64,000 nt of DNA. Origin: Nematostella vectensis (lineage: Eukaryota > Cnidaria > Anthozoa > Actiniaria > Edwardsiidae). A program made the position numbers and the translations under genes. Under the pieces are notes generated by a model. The model searched no databases. It had not been told where the DNA came from and was given only the letters and a program-made list of their open reading frames with translations. Positions 1 through 11,732 of the stretch are shown here, one piece after another. The stretch spans positions 2,802,699-2,866,698 of the forward strand of contig NC_064041.1 of the NCBI RefSeq assembly GCF_932526225.1. The letters run 5' to 3'. The number at the start of each line of letters is the position of its first letter. Positions within the stretch are counted from its first letter, which is position 1.

Positions 1-619
1 GTTATATTTTTATTTTCATCATTCCATTTATAACCTTACTAACTTTCCACAACTATTTGAATGATAAATAAATAAACACAATTGATAGTATGAAAGATGC
101 AGACAATATAAGCTTAAGGAAAAAATAAAATAAACACAATTGATAGTATGCAAGATGCAGACATTATAAGCTTTAGGAAAAAAATATAGGTAATAGGGGT
201 TTCATTTTGGGTTTTATTTTAGATGAGAAAATTCTCTTGTAACTGCAAAGCTAATGTAGATATGATAATGTTGAAAAAGTTGCTGTATCTTGATACCATG
301 CAAGATTTGTTGGGATTAATTGATGAACACCGGCTTTTTGGAGGCGATCTTTCACAGGGAACCCTTAACACCACAGGAAACCCGTAAGAACGTCAAGGAA
401 GTATACTAGCTTTTGCTATCAGAAACTTGTATCAAATTCCGGATATCACTTGGAGGTATGATAATATTATTGAGGTATACAGTGAACATGAACTCTATGC
501 AACCTAAAACAGTTTGTAATCAATTTGCCTTAATAAAATAGGCGTGTGAGTTTGCTTCTAAGTTTTTTTTTATATCACAAATAATGCTGAATGAAATCTA
601 TTAGTTTTTTTTAGAGATG
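1..619. other. AT-rich non-coding start of window with a 58-bp direct duplication
   Basis: I see no coding region or RNA gene here. Bases 71-128 and 129-183 are near-identical neighbouring copies starting AATAAACACAATTGATAGTA, a simple tandem duplication. The rest is AT-rich, and the minisatellite begins at about 620. Confidence 0.6.
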
Positions 620-1182
620 CTGACGCTCCTGACAACTAGGGATGAGTAAAATCTACCTAGTTTGTCTGTAGAGGTCCTGACATCCCTGACACTTCTGACA
701 ACTAGGGATGAGTAAAATCTACCTAGTTTGTCTGTAGAGGTCCTGACATCCCTGACACTTCTGACAACTAGGGATGAGTAAAATCTACCTAGTTTGTCTG
801 TAGAAGTCCTGACACCCCTGACACTCCTGACAACTAGGCTCAATAAAATCTACCTAGTTTGTCTGTAGAAGTCCTGACACTCCTGACAACTAGGCTCAAT
901 AAAAGCTACCTAGTTTGTCTGTAGAGGTCCTGACACCCCTGACAACTAGGCTCAATAAAATCTACCTAGTTTGTCTGTAGAGGTCCTGACACCCCTGACA
1001 ACTAGGCTCAATAAAATCTACCTAGTTTGTCTGTAGAGGTCCTGACACCCCTGACAACTAGGCTCAATAAAAGCTACCTAGTTTGCCTGTAGAGGTCCTG
1101 ACACCCCTGACACTCCTGACAACAGGGATAAGTAAAATCTACCTAGTTTGTCTGTAGAGGTCCTGACATCCCTGACACCATC
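620..1182. repeat. Minisatellite with 56-bp and 66-bp unit variants
   Basis: About nine tandem units carry the core CTACCTAGTTTGTCTGTAGA, then GGTCCTGACA and GACAACTAGG. The early units are 66 bp and contain GATGAGTAAA; the later ones are 56 bp and contain CTCAATAAAA. The 10-bp difference is an extra CCTGACACTT-type submotif, so units expand by an internal short duplication. Open minus-strand frames across it are repeat artefacts. Confidence 0.9.
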
Positions 1183-1261
1183 CTGTAAAAGAATGCAATG
1201 AGGTGTTGTCAGTAGTGGCTGGTAGCGCTTGTTAACATACAAAGTTGCTAAAAAGAAGATA

Positions 1262-1287
1262 CTTCAAGGCAACTGCCTCTTCATCAG
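1262..1287 (-). ncRNA. Degenerate hammerhead-like motif, possible Penelope-like element remnant
   Basis: On the minus strand the sequence reads CTGATGA, then a short hairpin whose arms AGGCA and TGCCT pair around a 2-nt loop, then TGAAG where a hammerhead has CGAAA. Penelope-like elements commonly carry this CUGANGA-stem-GAAA arrangement in their terminal regions. The GAAA half is degraded, so this is at best a dead relic. No reverse transcriptase fragment lies next to it. Confidence 0.3.
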
Positions 1288-2578
1288 TGTGTACTTGAAA
1301 CTCATTTAGCATCGAAAATCTAGAATCATACAATGACACTCACAACTAATAAAAGTACCAAGTTATTCTCAGGAACTAGTTCGCAGAGGTCGGCATAACA
1401 ATACGAGACCTCTCTACTTCGCTACAACCCCAGTGGTGTAGCCAGGATTTTCAACGGTTTGGGGCCCAAAAGGCCTTCTCAAGGCATTTTCTCCTGTATT
1501 TTAGATAATGTCTCATACATTTACTGTATTTTTGGCTGCTACAAGGGGGGATGAGCTGGCCCCCTGGGCCACCCCCTGAACCCCCTCCCTCTCCGCCATT
1601 TTGATTAATTGTTATTCAAAGGTTAAAAATTATCCGGTGAAATGTGCTTATCAAAATATATTTTGTTGTTAAAGTCCATACTAAAAGCACTCTCACCGTA
1701 AATTATGTGGGAATATGTTCACTTCCAGGCAGCATTCTCACTTCCGGTTCTCACTCTAGAGGCCTGTTTCGGTTTTTCCTTGTCATCTTTTGTTCATAAA
1801 CTAGTTCAATAACCTTGACATTTGGTACAGGTATTTACTTTGACCCAGTCCTACAATTAGATGCTGCTTGTTACCAAGCTGCATCCCCAGGGGGGAGAGT
1901 AGTAACATATCGTTACACTATATAAACATGTAATAAGTATCGTTTAGCTGTTTTTCGTTTCTTTTAATGCATTACTGTTAGAGAAATCACTGTTTTTTGA
2001 AAATGACAGAATTGCCCCTCCCTCCCCCCCTGAGTCACAGATTTTTGGCACCCCCCTGAAAAAGTTACTTGACCTAAGGAACATATGTGCCAAGTTTGGT
2101 GCTTCTACTAAAATTGAACAAAACAGCCATTTTTTTAGCGCTAAGCCACCCTACTAATTATTGTGTTTGTGTGGGGGAGGGGGGGTGGAATTAGACATGC
2201 CCATAAAGGGTCAGGAGAACAGTCGATTTCAAGCCCATTTCTCAGGGGTGTAAATAATATTGTATAGGGGGTCTGGGAGCATACCCCTCTGTGAATATTT
2301 TGCCATTCTCAAATATATGAAATGCTAATTATTGTTCAAACCTTTAATAGAAAACAGCATCATAAGCTCCTTTCAAACTGAAATATTATTTAAACATCTT
2401 TTCATACCACCAATGTGAAAAGTTATCAGGGGGGACATTGACATGAATCGGCATTTGTAAATGCAGTACCATATCATCACTGCAAACCTACTATCCTAAG
2501 TTGAGTAAGTTAAGATATGAAATGAGAGATGTGACTGTTAGACAGTAAGCATGCAACTGATACCATACATAGAGTAAA
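1288..2578. other. Non-coding stretch, no gene seen
   Basis: There is no convincing ORF on either strand. The stretch has several short G- or C-rich tracts (around 1545-1590, 2018-2060 and 2174-2188) and a sequence near 1430 (CAGTGGTGTAGCCAGGA) that resembles the end of hAT-type non-autonomous elements. I could not find a matching right end nearby, so no element is called. Confidence 0.5.
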
Positions 2579-2897
2579 GGGGGGGGGGGAATAGATTCGC
2601 GGATCGGCGGATTCGGCCCCAAAATGCTCATGGATTATGGATTTAGATGATTATTTCAGCGGATTGGCGGATTTTGGAAATACGGCGGATCACGGATCTG
2701 TTGACAATTTGGGCAAGGATTTCGGATTTTGACTTGCTTTGACAGTCGAATTTCGGATTTTTAATGAACTTCAATCAACGCTATTGTTTATCCGTCAAAC
2801 CATGCGGATCTAAAAATATCTGCGGATCCACGGATTTGCCCCGAAAATGTTGCGGATCGGCGGATTTACATACCCCTATTCACCCCCCCCCCCCCCC
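2579..2897. repeat. GGAT-rich element bounded by poly-G (left) and poly-C (right)
   Basis: The element starts with 11 G (2579-2589) and AATAG and ends with CTATT, CA and 15 C (2883-2897), so its ends are roughly complementary. Between them CGGAT or GCGGAT recurs more than a dozen times, as in GCGGATCGGCGGATT at both ends. It has no coding capacity. It could fold back on itself, and the G and C runs could form quadruplex and i-motif structures. Confidence 0.6.
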
Positions 2898-3170
2898 AGT
2901 AAATGACTGCCACCAAGGAGGAGGGTGGGCGCAAAAATGAAAAACGTTCCTCAACAAGACTTCTGCCAACTGACCGAAAAGAAACTTTGAGTGCATTAAA
3001 TACACCGAGAACATAGTTAAGCATCTTAAATCCCCCCATACATTCCTTAACTATTGACAGTAGCCTTGGGCTACGTGTGACAAAACGGGATTTTAATATT
3101 TACAGAGTAATTACACATTTCAGAATTACTTACAACACCAAACACGACATTGGAATGATTTTCATACCTT

Positions 3171-3467
3171 TCAAAAACTAATTACTGGAAACTCTTGCCA
3201 TTTTCGATTCGGCTCCTTTTCATTTGGAGACGAATTTTGCAGCTTTTCACGCCGTTGTTCTGTAGTTTCTTTTGCCTTTTCGTTAAAATTTTCGCAGAAC
3301 CCTGAAAAACCTTCCCTTTTTTGGATAGATTGATTTGTACACTCGAAAACAGCGCAAATATATGACATTTTAACAGGTGCACGGCACTTGAATTGCACTT
3401 GTTGTACGAAATGTAGACAACCATCTTCTTCGCGTGTCTGTTTTGACCACCACTTCAACTTTGGCAT
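3171..3467 (-). pseudogene. THAP-type zinc-finger-like coding remnant
   Basis: A 98-codon minus-strand frame contains MSYICAVFECTNQS, followed by GFSGFCENF and then TTEQRREKL. This resembles the beginning of THAP domains, where an N-terminal C-x2-4-C is followed by a Phe-rich segment and an (E/R)RR-K helix. The later C-x2-H zinc ligands are not visible before the stop, and more codons precede the internal Met than a THAP protein normally has. A second frame over the same bases also looks partly similar, which suggests a frameshift. It is most likely a decayed exon or a transposase-derived fragment, and the family call is tentative. Confidence 0.35.
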
Positions 3468-3793
3468 ATCTAATGAGGCAGATGTGACCTCATTTGCAAT
3501 CCAAGAATTGTCAGGGTGTCAGGACCTGACACACGAAGCCACGGGAATTTCGTTCCCTAAATCGTGCACCATATGGAAGAGTAAGGATAACACAGCTGTG
3601 GTCTTATCATTGTCCATCTATTTCCTATATATATTCTTTTATAAAGGGTGTAATAGTATAGTTATCTTTTTTTTTTTGTTGTTGATGATATGAATGGGAA
3701 AAAATCTCTTTTGGACCTAGTAAATGAATAAATAATTCTGTAAGATACGTATTCAGCGTAACTCGCTGAATTTGGTATGTATGGCCACAGGTA

Positions 3794-4024
3794 GCCCAGG
3801 CTCTGTCAATGAGTAATTTGAACCCGCCGGCTCATTGACCGTTAATAGAGAGATCATATGGAGTTGTTACTTTTTTAATAGACGGCATCAAGTACTCTAT
3901 CACATTGGATTGGATTTATTACATTTTTATGGAGGAATACTACTTGCATAAAGTAACAGCTATATGTTCTCTCTATTAACGGTCAATGAGGTCGGTTCAA
4001 ATTATTCATTGACAGAGCCTGGGC
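3794..4024. mobile_element. 231-bp MITE with about 58-bp terminal inverted repeats and TA target duplication
   Basis: The left end begins GCCCAGGCTCTGTCAATGA and the right end is its reverse complement apart from a few differences. The inverted repeats run on through ATTGACCGTTAATAGAGAGA. TA lies immediately outside both ends (3792-3793 and 4025-4026), as for Tc1/mariner-type and some other superfamilies. There is no ORF inside, so it is non-autonomous. Confidence 0.85.
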
Positions 4025-4073
4025 TAACTGTGATGTAACCACGATTTAAAACATCAGGTTTGGCAGGAAGGCT

Positions 4074-4098
4074 GGAGTGGAGTGGAGTGGAGTGGAGT
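4074..4098. repeat. (GGAGT)n pentanucleotide microsatellite
   Basis: Five direct copies of GGAGT follow shortly after the MITE. Nothing else is visible between here and the start of the 33-bp array. Confidence 0.9.
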
Positions 4099-4469
4099 TG
4101 GGGATCCTACTTTTTAAATGTTCTTCACTGACAGTACCCCAGGTAGCTTGTTAACATATTTTTCTGGGGGTCAGACAAGTTTATACAGAATAATTACTTT
4201 TTTCATCTTCATTGTTGTCTATTATTATAATTATTGTTGTTGTTCTTATTGTTGATGTTATTATATGTGAACAATGAATTCAAAATCTAGTGTCATTCCA
4301 TAATGACAAACCCAAACCCAAAAACAACCATACACACTCTACATGTTAAAATAAATCTTAGCTTGTTAGAACCTCTCTAAAACTGGGGCATAATGTTGCA
4401 TATCTAACAGAATTCCAGGGTCCAATGCCCCTGTAGAATAGGAAACCAAGCAAATAATAACAACAATTT

Positions 4470-6690
4470 AGTACGCATTATCACACCCCTTGCTGATATA
4501 GTGTCCATAATATAACACCCCCTTGCTGATTAAGTACGCATTATTACACCCCTTGCTGATTTAGTGTCCATAATTAAACACCCCCTTGCTGATTTAGTGT
4601 CCATAATATAACACCCAATTGCTAATTTAGTTTCCATTATATAACACCCCCTTGCTGATTTAGTGTCCATAATATAACACCCCTTGCTGATTTAGTGTTT
4701 ATAATATAACACCCAATTGCTGATTTAGTGTCCATAATATAACACCCAATTGCTGATTTAGTGTCCATAATATAACACCCAATTGCTGATTTAGTGTCCA
4801 TAATATAACACCCCCTTGCTGATTTAGTGTCCATAATATAACACCCCTTGCTGATTTAGTGTCCATAATATAACACCCAATTGCTGATTTAGTGTCCATA
4901 ATATAACACCCCCTTACTGATATAGTGTCCATAATATAACACCCCATTACTGGTATAGTGTCCATAATATAACACCCAATTGCTGATTTAGTACGCATTA
5001 TTACACCCCTTGCTGATATAGTGCCCATAATATAACACCCCCTTGCTGATTTAGTGTCCATAATATAACACCCCTTGCTGATTTAGTATGCATTATTACA
5101 CCCCTTGCTGATTTAGTGTCCATAATATAACACCCCCTTGCTGATTTAGTGTCCATAATATAACACCCAATTGCTGATTTAGTGTCCATAATATAACACC
5201 CAATTGCTCATATAGTGCCCATAATATAACACCTTCTTGCTGATTTAGTGTCCATAATATAACAACACCCCCTTGTGATTTAGTGTCCATAATATAACAC
5301 CCAATTGCTGATTTAGTGTCCATAATATAACACCCCCTTGCTGATATAGTGTCCATAAAATAACACCCAATTGCTGATTTAGTGTCCATAATATAACACC
5401 CAATTGCTGATTTAGTGTCCATAATATAACACCCCCTTGCTGATTTAGTGTCCATAATATAACACCCCTTGCTGATTTAGTGTCCATAATATAACACCCC
5501 TTGCTGATTTAGTGTTTATAATATAACACCCAATTGCTGATTTAGTGTCCATAATATAACACCCAATTGCTGATTTAGTGTCCATAATATAACACCCAAT
5601 TGCTGATTTAGTGTCCATAATATAACACCCCTTTGCTGATTTAGTGTCCATAATATAACACCCCCTTGCTGATTTAGTGTCTATAATATAACACCCAATT
5701 GCTGATTTAGTGTCCATAATATAACACCCAATTGCTGATATAGTGTCCATAATATAACACCCCCTTGCTGATTTAGTGTCCATAATATAACACCTTGCTG
5801 ATTTAGTGCCCATAATATAACACCCCCTTGCTGATTTAGTGTCCATAATATAACACCCCTTTGCTGATTTAGTGTCCATAATATAACACCCCCTTGCTGA
5901 TTTAGTGTCCATAATATAGCACCCCTTTGCTGATTTAGTGTCCATAATATAACACCCCATTGCTGATTTAGTGCCCATAATATAACACCCCTTGCTGATT
6001 TAGTGTTCATAATATAACACCCAATTGCTGATTTAGTGTCCATAATATAACACCCCCTTGCTGATTAAGTACGCATTTTTACACCCCTTGCTGATTTAGT
6101 GTCCATAATTAAACACCCCCTTGCTGATTTAGTGTCCATAATATAACACCCAATTGCTGATTTAGTGTCCATAATATAACACCCCCTTGCTGATTTAGTG
6201 TCCATAATATAACACCCCTTGCTGATTTAGTGTTTATAATATAACACCCAATTGCTGATTTAGTGTCCATAATATAACACCCAATTGCTGATTTAGTGTC
6301 CATAATATAACACCCAATTGCTGATTTAGTGTCCATAATATAACACCCCCTTGCTGATTTAGTGTCCATAATATAACACCCCTTGCTGATTTAGTGTCCA
6401 TAATATAACACCCAATTGCTGATTTAGTGTCCATAATATAACACCCCCTTACTGATATAGTGTCCATAATATAACACCCCATTACTGGTATAGTGTCCAT
6501 AATATAACACCCAATTGCTGATTTAGTACGCATTATTACACCCCTTGCTGATATAGTGCCCATAATATAACACCCCCTTGCTGATTTAGTGTCCATAATA
6601 TAACACCCCTTGCTGATTTAGTATGCATTATTACACCCCTTGCTGATTTAGTGTCCATAATATAACACCCCCTTGCTGATATAGTGTTGA
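4470..6690. repeat. 33-bp minisatellite array, left segment
   Basis: The unit is GCTGATTTAGTGTCCATAAT followed by ATAACACCCCCTT, 31-33 bp long, with variants at the end (CCCCTT, CAATT, CCTTT) and occasional TACGCATTATTACACC units. The unit is 3 x 11 nt, so two of the three minus-strand frames lack a stop. One reads CYIMDTKSAIG over and over. Bases near 4699-5061 and 6234-6596 are the same block repeated 1535 bp apart. I see no start context, splice sites or non-repetitive coding sequence supporting expression as protein. Confidence 0.95.
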
Positions 6691-6736
6691 TAATATCCAT
6701 GATCCCCACAATCGACCCCATGAACGCCACCATCAT

Positions 6737-7040
6737 AATCATCATCATGGGCATCATACGCCCCCATCACACTGCCCGCCACCTCACTGCCTATCATCTC
6801 ATTGCCCGCCACCAATGCAACACTACCCGCTCCCACATGGGGCTACCATCCCCAAGCACCCTACCCTGGACATTCACCACAATCGGGACAGCCCTACTAT
6901 CCAGGCAGCCAGCCCCCTCCCCCTAGGGATGCATACCCTCCCCCTGACGGGGCATACCCACAAGCTGGGAGTGTATACCCATCCGCACCTGGTGCCTCTG
7001 GGGGATACCCTGGATATGGGGCCCAGCCACCCCCTAACAG
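6737..7040 (+). CDS. Pro/Gly/Tyr-rich exon stranded inside the minisatellite (partial gene)
   Basis: The only complex sequence within the array encodes a low-complexity Gly-Tyr-Pro-Gln chain with segments such as WGYHPQAPYPGHSPQ, QPYYPGSQPPPPRDAY and SGGYPGYGAQPPPN. It is immediately followed by a perfect splice donor, CAG|GTAAGT, at 7040/7041; without splicing the frame stops one codon later. The 5' part is ambiguous: before about 6830 the more protein-like reading (HCPPPMQHYP) is one frame off, suggesting a 1-nt frameshift or a different exon start. No clear acceptor is seen. Such tails are typical of proteins with low-complexity YP/GYP regions, including WW-ligand proteins, annexins and scramblases; the family cannot be told from this exon. 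The ending resembles that of the minus-strand gene at 18695. The coordinates are the likely coding extent, and the left end is uncertain. Confidence 0.45.
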
Positions 7041-8642
7041 GTAAGTGAAGTCATCTAAAACAGTTTTGTGTTAAGTTATCTTTATTATAGAACACTGTCA
7101 CATACACATTTACATACAACCTTTGTACTTAAGTGTCACTATGAATATATGCATTGGGATCCTGATTTAGTGTTTATAATATTGCACCCCTTGCTGATTT
7201 AGTAGGCATTATAACACCCCTTACTGATATGGTGTCCATAATATAACACCCAATTGCTGATAGTGTCCATAATATAACACCCCCTTGCTGATAGTGTCCA
7301 TAATATAACACCCCTTGCTGATTTAATGTCCATAATATAACACCCAATTGCTGATATAGTGTCTATAATATAACACCCCTTGCTGATATAGTGTCCATAA
7401 TATAACACCCCTTACTGATATGGTGTCCATGATATAACACCCCTTGCTGATAGTGTCTATAATATAACACCCCTTGCTGATATAGTGTCCATAATATAAC
7501 ACCCCTTACTGATATAGTGTCCATAATATAACACCCCTTACTGATATGGTGTCCATGATATAACACCCCTTGCTGATTTAGTGTCCATAATATAACACCC
7601 CTTACTGATATGGTGTCCATGATATAACACCCCTTACTGATATGGTGTCCATGATATAACACCCCTTACTGATATGGTGTCCATAATATAACACCCCTTA
7701 CTGATATGGTATCCATAATATAACACCCCTTACTGATATGGTATCCATAATATAACACCCCTTGCTGATATGGTATCCATAATATAACACCCCTTACTGA
7801 TATGGTGTCCATGATATAACACCCCTTACTGATATGGTGTCCATGATATAACACCCCTTACTGATATGGTGTCCATAATATAACACCCCTTACTGATATA
7901 GTGTCCATAATATAACACCCCTTGCTGATTTAGTGTCCATAATATAACACCCCCTTAATGATATGGTGTCCATAATATAACACCCAATTGCTGATTTAGT
8001 GTCCATAATATAACACCCCCTTGCTGATATAGTGTTGATAATATAACACCCCCTTGCTGATTTAGTGTCCATAATATAAAACCCAATTGCTGATTTAGTG
8101 TCCATAATATAACACCCCCTTGCTGATATAGTGTCTATAATATAACACCCAATTGCTGATTTAGTGTCCATAATATAACACCCCCTTGCTGATTTAGTGT
8201 CCATAATATAAAACCCAATTGCTGATTTAGTGTCCATAATATAACACCCCCTTGCTGATTTAGTGTCTATAATATAACACCCAATTGCTGATTTAGTGTC
8301 CATAATATAACACCCAATTGTTGATTTAGTGTCCATAATATAAAACCCAATTGCTGATTTAGTACGCATTATTACACCCCTTGCTGATTTAGTGCCCAAA
8401 ATATAACACCCCCTTGCTGATTTAGTGTCCATAATATAACACCCAATTGCTGATTTAGTGTCCATAATATAACACCCAATTGCTCATATAGTGCCCATAA
8501 TATAACACCTTCTTGCTGATTTAGTGTCCATAATATAACAACACCCCCTTGTGATTTAGTGTCCATAATATAACACCCAATTGCTGATTTAGTGTCCATA
8601 ATATAACACCCCCTTGCTGATATAGTGTCCATAATATAACAC

Positions 8643-8820
8643 CGGGTCGCACGGACCGTTTTTCCAAATTCGTCTCAGCGCAATTTGCTGGGGATTTAAT
8701 GTTATTATGAATTATGTATGGTGTAATGTATTTTGTAGTTAGCTGACCCTACCGGTAATTCAGTTGTAAAAGAACTGCAAACGGTTGAAATAAACGAGCA
8801 TTATTATTATTATTATTATT
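8643..8820 (+). mobile_element. Truncated non-LTR retroelement 3' tail ending in (ATT)n, copy 1
   Basis: About 178 bp unrelated to the 33-bp unit starts GGGTCGCACGGACCG and ends GTTGAAATAAACGAGC followed by an (ATT)n run. A 5'-truncated body and a short microsatellite tail are typical of non-LTR retrotransposon or SINE 3' ends. No ORF is present. It interrupts a repeat unit directly, and an uninterrupted counterpart of the same site occurs near 13291. Confidence 0.65.
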
Positions 8821-10654
8821 ACCCCCTTTCTGATTTAGTGTCCATAATATAACACCCAATTGCTGATTTAGTGTCCATAATATAACACCCCATTGCTGAT
8901 ATAGTGTCCATAATATAACACCCCCTTGCTGATTTAGTACCCATAATATAACACCCAATTGCTGATTTAGTGTCCATAATATAGCACCCCTTTGCTGATT
9001 TAGTGTTCATAATATAACACCCCTTTGCTGATTTAGTGTCCATAATATAACACCCAATTGCTGATTTAGTGTCCATAATATAACACCCCTTTGCTGATTT
9101 AGTGTCCATAATATAACACCCCATTGCTGATTTAGTGTCCATAATATAACACCCAATTGCTGATTTAGTGTCCATAATATAACACCCCTTTGCTGATTTA
9201 GTGTCCATAATATAACACCCAATTGCTGATATAGTGTCCATAATATAACACCCCCTTTCTGATTTAGTGTCCATAATATAACACCCAATTGCTGATTTAG
9301 TGTCCATAATATAACACCCCATTGCTGATTTAGTGTCCATAATTAAACACCCCCTTGCTGATTTAGTGTCCATAATATAACACCCCTTGCTGATTTAGTG
9401 TTTATAATATAACACCCCTTGCTGAATTAGTGTCCATAATATAACACCCAATTGCTGGTTTAGTGTCCATAATATAACACCCAATTGCTGATTTAGTGTC
9501 CATAATATAACACCCCCTTGCTGATTTGGTGTCCATAATATAACACCCCCTTACTGATATAGTGTCCATAATATAACACCCCATTACTGGTATAGTGTCC
9601 ATAATATAACACCCAATTGCTGATTTAGTACGCATTATTACACCCCTTGCTGATATAGTGCCCATAATATAACACCCCCTTGCTGATAGTGTCTATAATA
9701 TAACACCCCTTGCTGATATAGTATCCATAATATAACACCCCTTACTGATATGGTATCCATAATATAACACCCCTTGCTGATATGGTATCCATAATATAAC
9801 ACCCCTTACTGATATGGTGTCCATGATATAACACCCCTTACTGATATGGTGTCCATGATATAACACCCCTTACTGATATGGTGTCCATAATATAACACCC
9901 CTTACTGATATAGTGTCCATAATATAACACCCCTTGCTGATTTAGTGTCCATAATATAACACCCCCTTAATGATATGGTGTCCATAATATAACACCCAAT
10001 TGCTGATTTAGTGTCCATAATATAACACCCCCTTGCTGATATAGTGTTGATAATATAACACCCCCTTGCTGATTTAGTGTCCATAATATAAAACCCAATT
10101 GCTGATTTAGTGTCCATAATATAACACCCCCTTGCTGATATAGTGTCTATAATATAACACCCAATTGCTGATTTAGTGTCCATAATATAACACCCCCTTG
10201 CTGATTTAGTGTCCATAATATAAAACCCAATTGCTGATTTAGTGTCCATAATATAACACCCCCTTGCTGATTTAGTGTCTATAATATAACACCCAATTGC
10301 TGATTTAGTGTCCATAATATAACACCCAATTGTTGATTTAGTGTCCATAATATAAAACCCAATTGCTGATTTAGTACGCATTATTACACCCCTTGCTGAT
10401 TTAGTGCCCAAAATATAACACCCCCTTGCTGATTTAGTGTCCATAATATAACACCCAATTGCTGATTTAGTGTCCATAATATAACACCCAATTGCTCATA
10501 TAGTGCCCATAATATAACACCTTCTTGCTGATTTAGTGTCCATAATATAACAACACCCCCTTGTGATTTAGTGTCCATAATATAACACCCAATTGCTGAT
10601 TTAGTGTCCATAATATAACACCCCCTTGCTGATATAGTGTCCATAATATAACAC

Positions 10655-10832
10655 CGGGTCGCACGGACCGTTTTTCCAAATTCGTCTCAGCGCAATTTGC
10701 TGGGGATTTAATGTTATTATGAATTATGTATGGTGTAATGTATTTTGTAGTTAGCTGACCCTACCGGTAATTCAGTTGTAAAAGAACTGCAAACGGTTGA
10801 AATAAACGAGCATTATTATTATTATTATTATT
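10655..10832 (+). mobile_element. Truncated non-LTR retroelement 3' tail, copy 2 made by array duplication
   Basis: The sequence and flanking array units are the same as the copy at 8643, exactly 2012 bp away. It therefore spread by duplication of the block and not by a second insertion. Confidence 0.8.
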
Positions 10833-11732
10833 ACCCCCTTTCTGATTTAGTGTCCATAATATAACACCCAATTGCTGATTTAGTGTCCATAATATAACAC
10901 CCCATTGCTGATATAGTGTCCATAATATAACACCCCCTTGCTGATTTAGTACCCATAATATAACACCCAATTGCTGATTTAGTGTCCATAATATAGCACC
11001 CCTTTGCTGATTTAGTGTTCATAATATAACACCCCTTTGCTGATTTAGTGTCCATAATATAACACCCAATTGCTGATTTAGTGTCCATAATATAACACCC
11101 CTTTGCTGATTTAGTGTCCATAATATAACACCCCATTGCTGATTTAGTGTCCATAATATAACACCCAATTGCTGATTTAGTGTCCATAATATAACACCCC
11201 TTTGCTGATTTAGTGTCCATAATATAACACCCAATTGCTGATATAGTGTCCATAATATAACACCCCCTTTCTGATTTAGTGTCCATAATATAACACCCAA
11301 TTGCTGATTTAGTGTCCATAATATAACACCCCATTGCTGATTTAGTGTCCATAATTAAACACCCCCTTGCTGATTTAGTGTCCATAATATAACACCCCTT
11401 GCTGATTTAGTGTTTATAATATAACACCCCTTGCTGAATTAGTGTCCATAATATAACACCCAATTGCTGGTTTAGTGTCCATAATATAACACCCAATTGC
11501 TGATTTAGTGTCCATAATATAACACCCCCTTGCTGATTTGGTGTCCATAATATAACACCCCCTTACTGATATAGTGTCCATAATATAACACCCCATTACT
11601 GGTATAGTGTCCATAATATAACACCCAATTGCTGATTTAGTACGCATTATTACACCCCTTGCTGATATAGTGCCCATAATATAACACCCCCTTGCTGATA
11701 GTGTCTATAATATAACACCCCTTGCTGATATA

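Larger units (their letters stand above)
7709..11732. repeat. Higher-order tandem duplication, 2012-bp period, within the array
   Basis: Blocks 7709-9720 and 9721-11732 match unit for unit, including unusual variants (TGTTGATAAT, CAACACCCCCTTGTGATTTAG) and the embedded retroelement tail. Long frames in the two blocks translate identically with a constant 2012-bp offset, for example the 191-codon frames ending at 8465 and 10477. This indicates a very recent block duplication, or possibly an assembly duplication. Confidence 0.85.

Noticed and set aside
1430-1600. hAT-type element starting CAGTGGTGTAGCCAGGA
   Set aside because: No matching right end or target duplication found within several kilobases.
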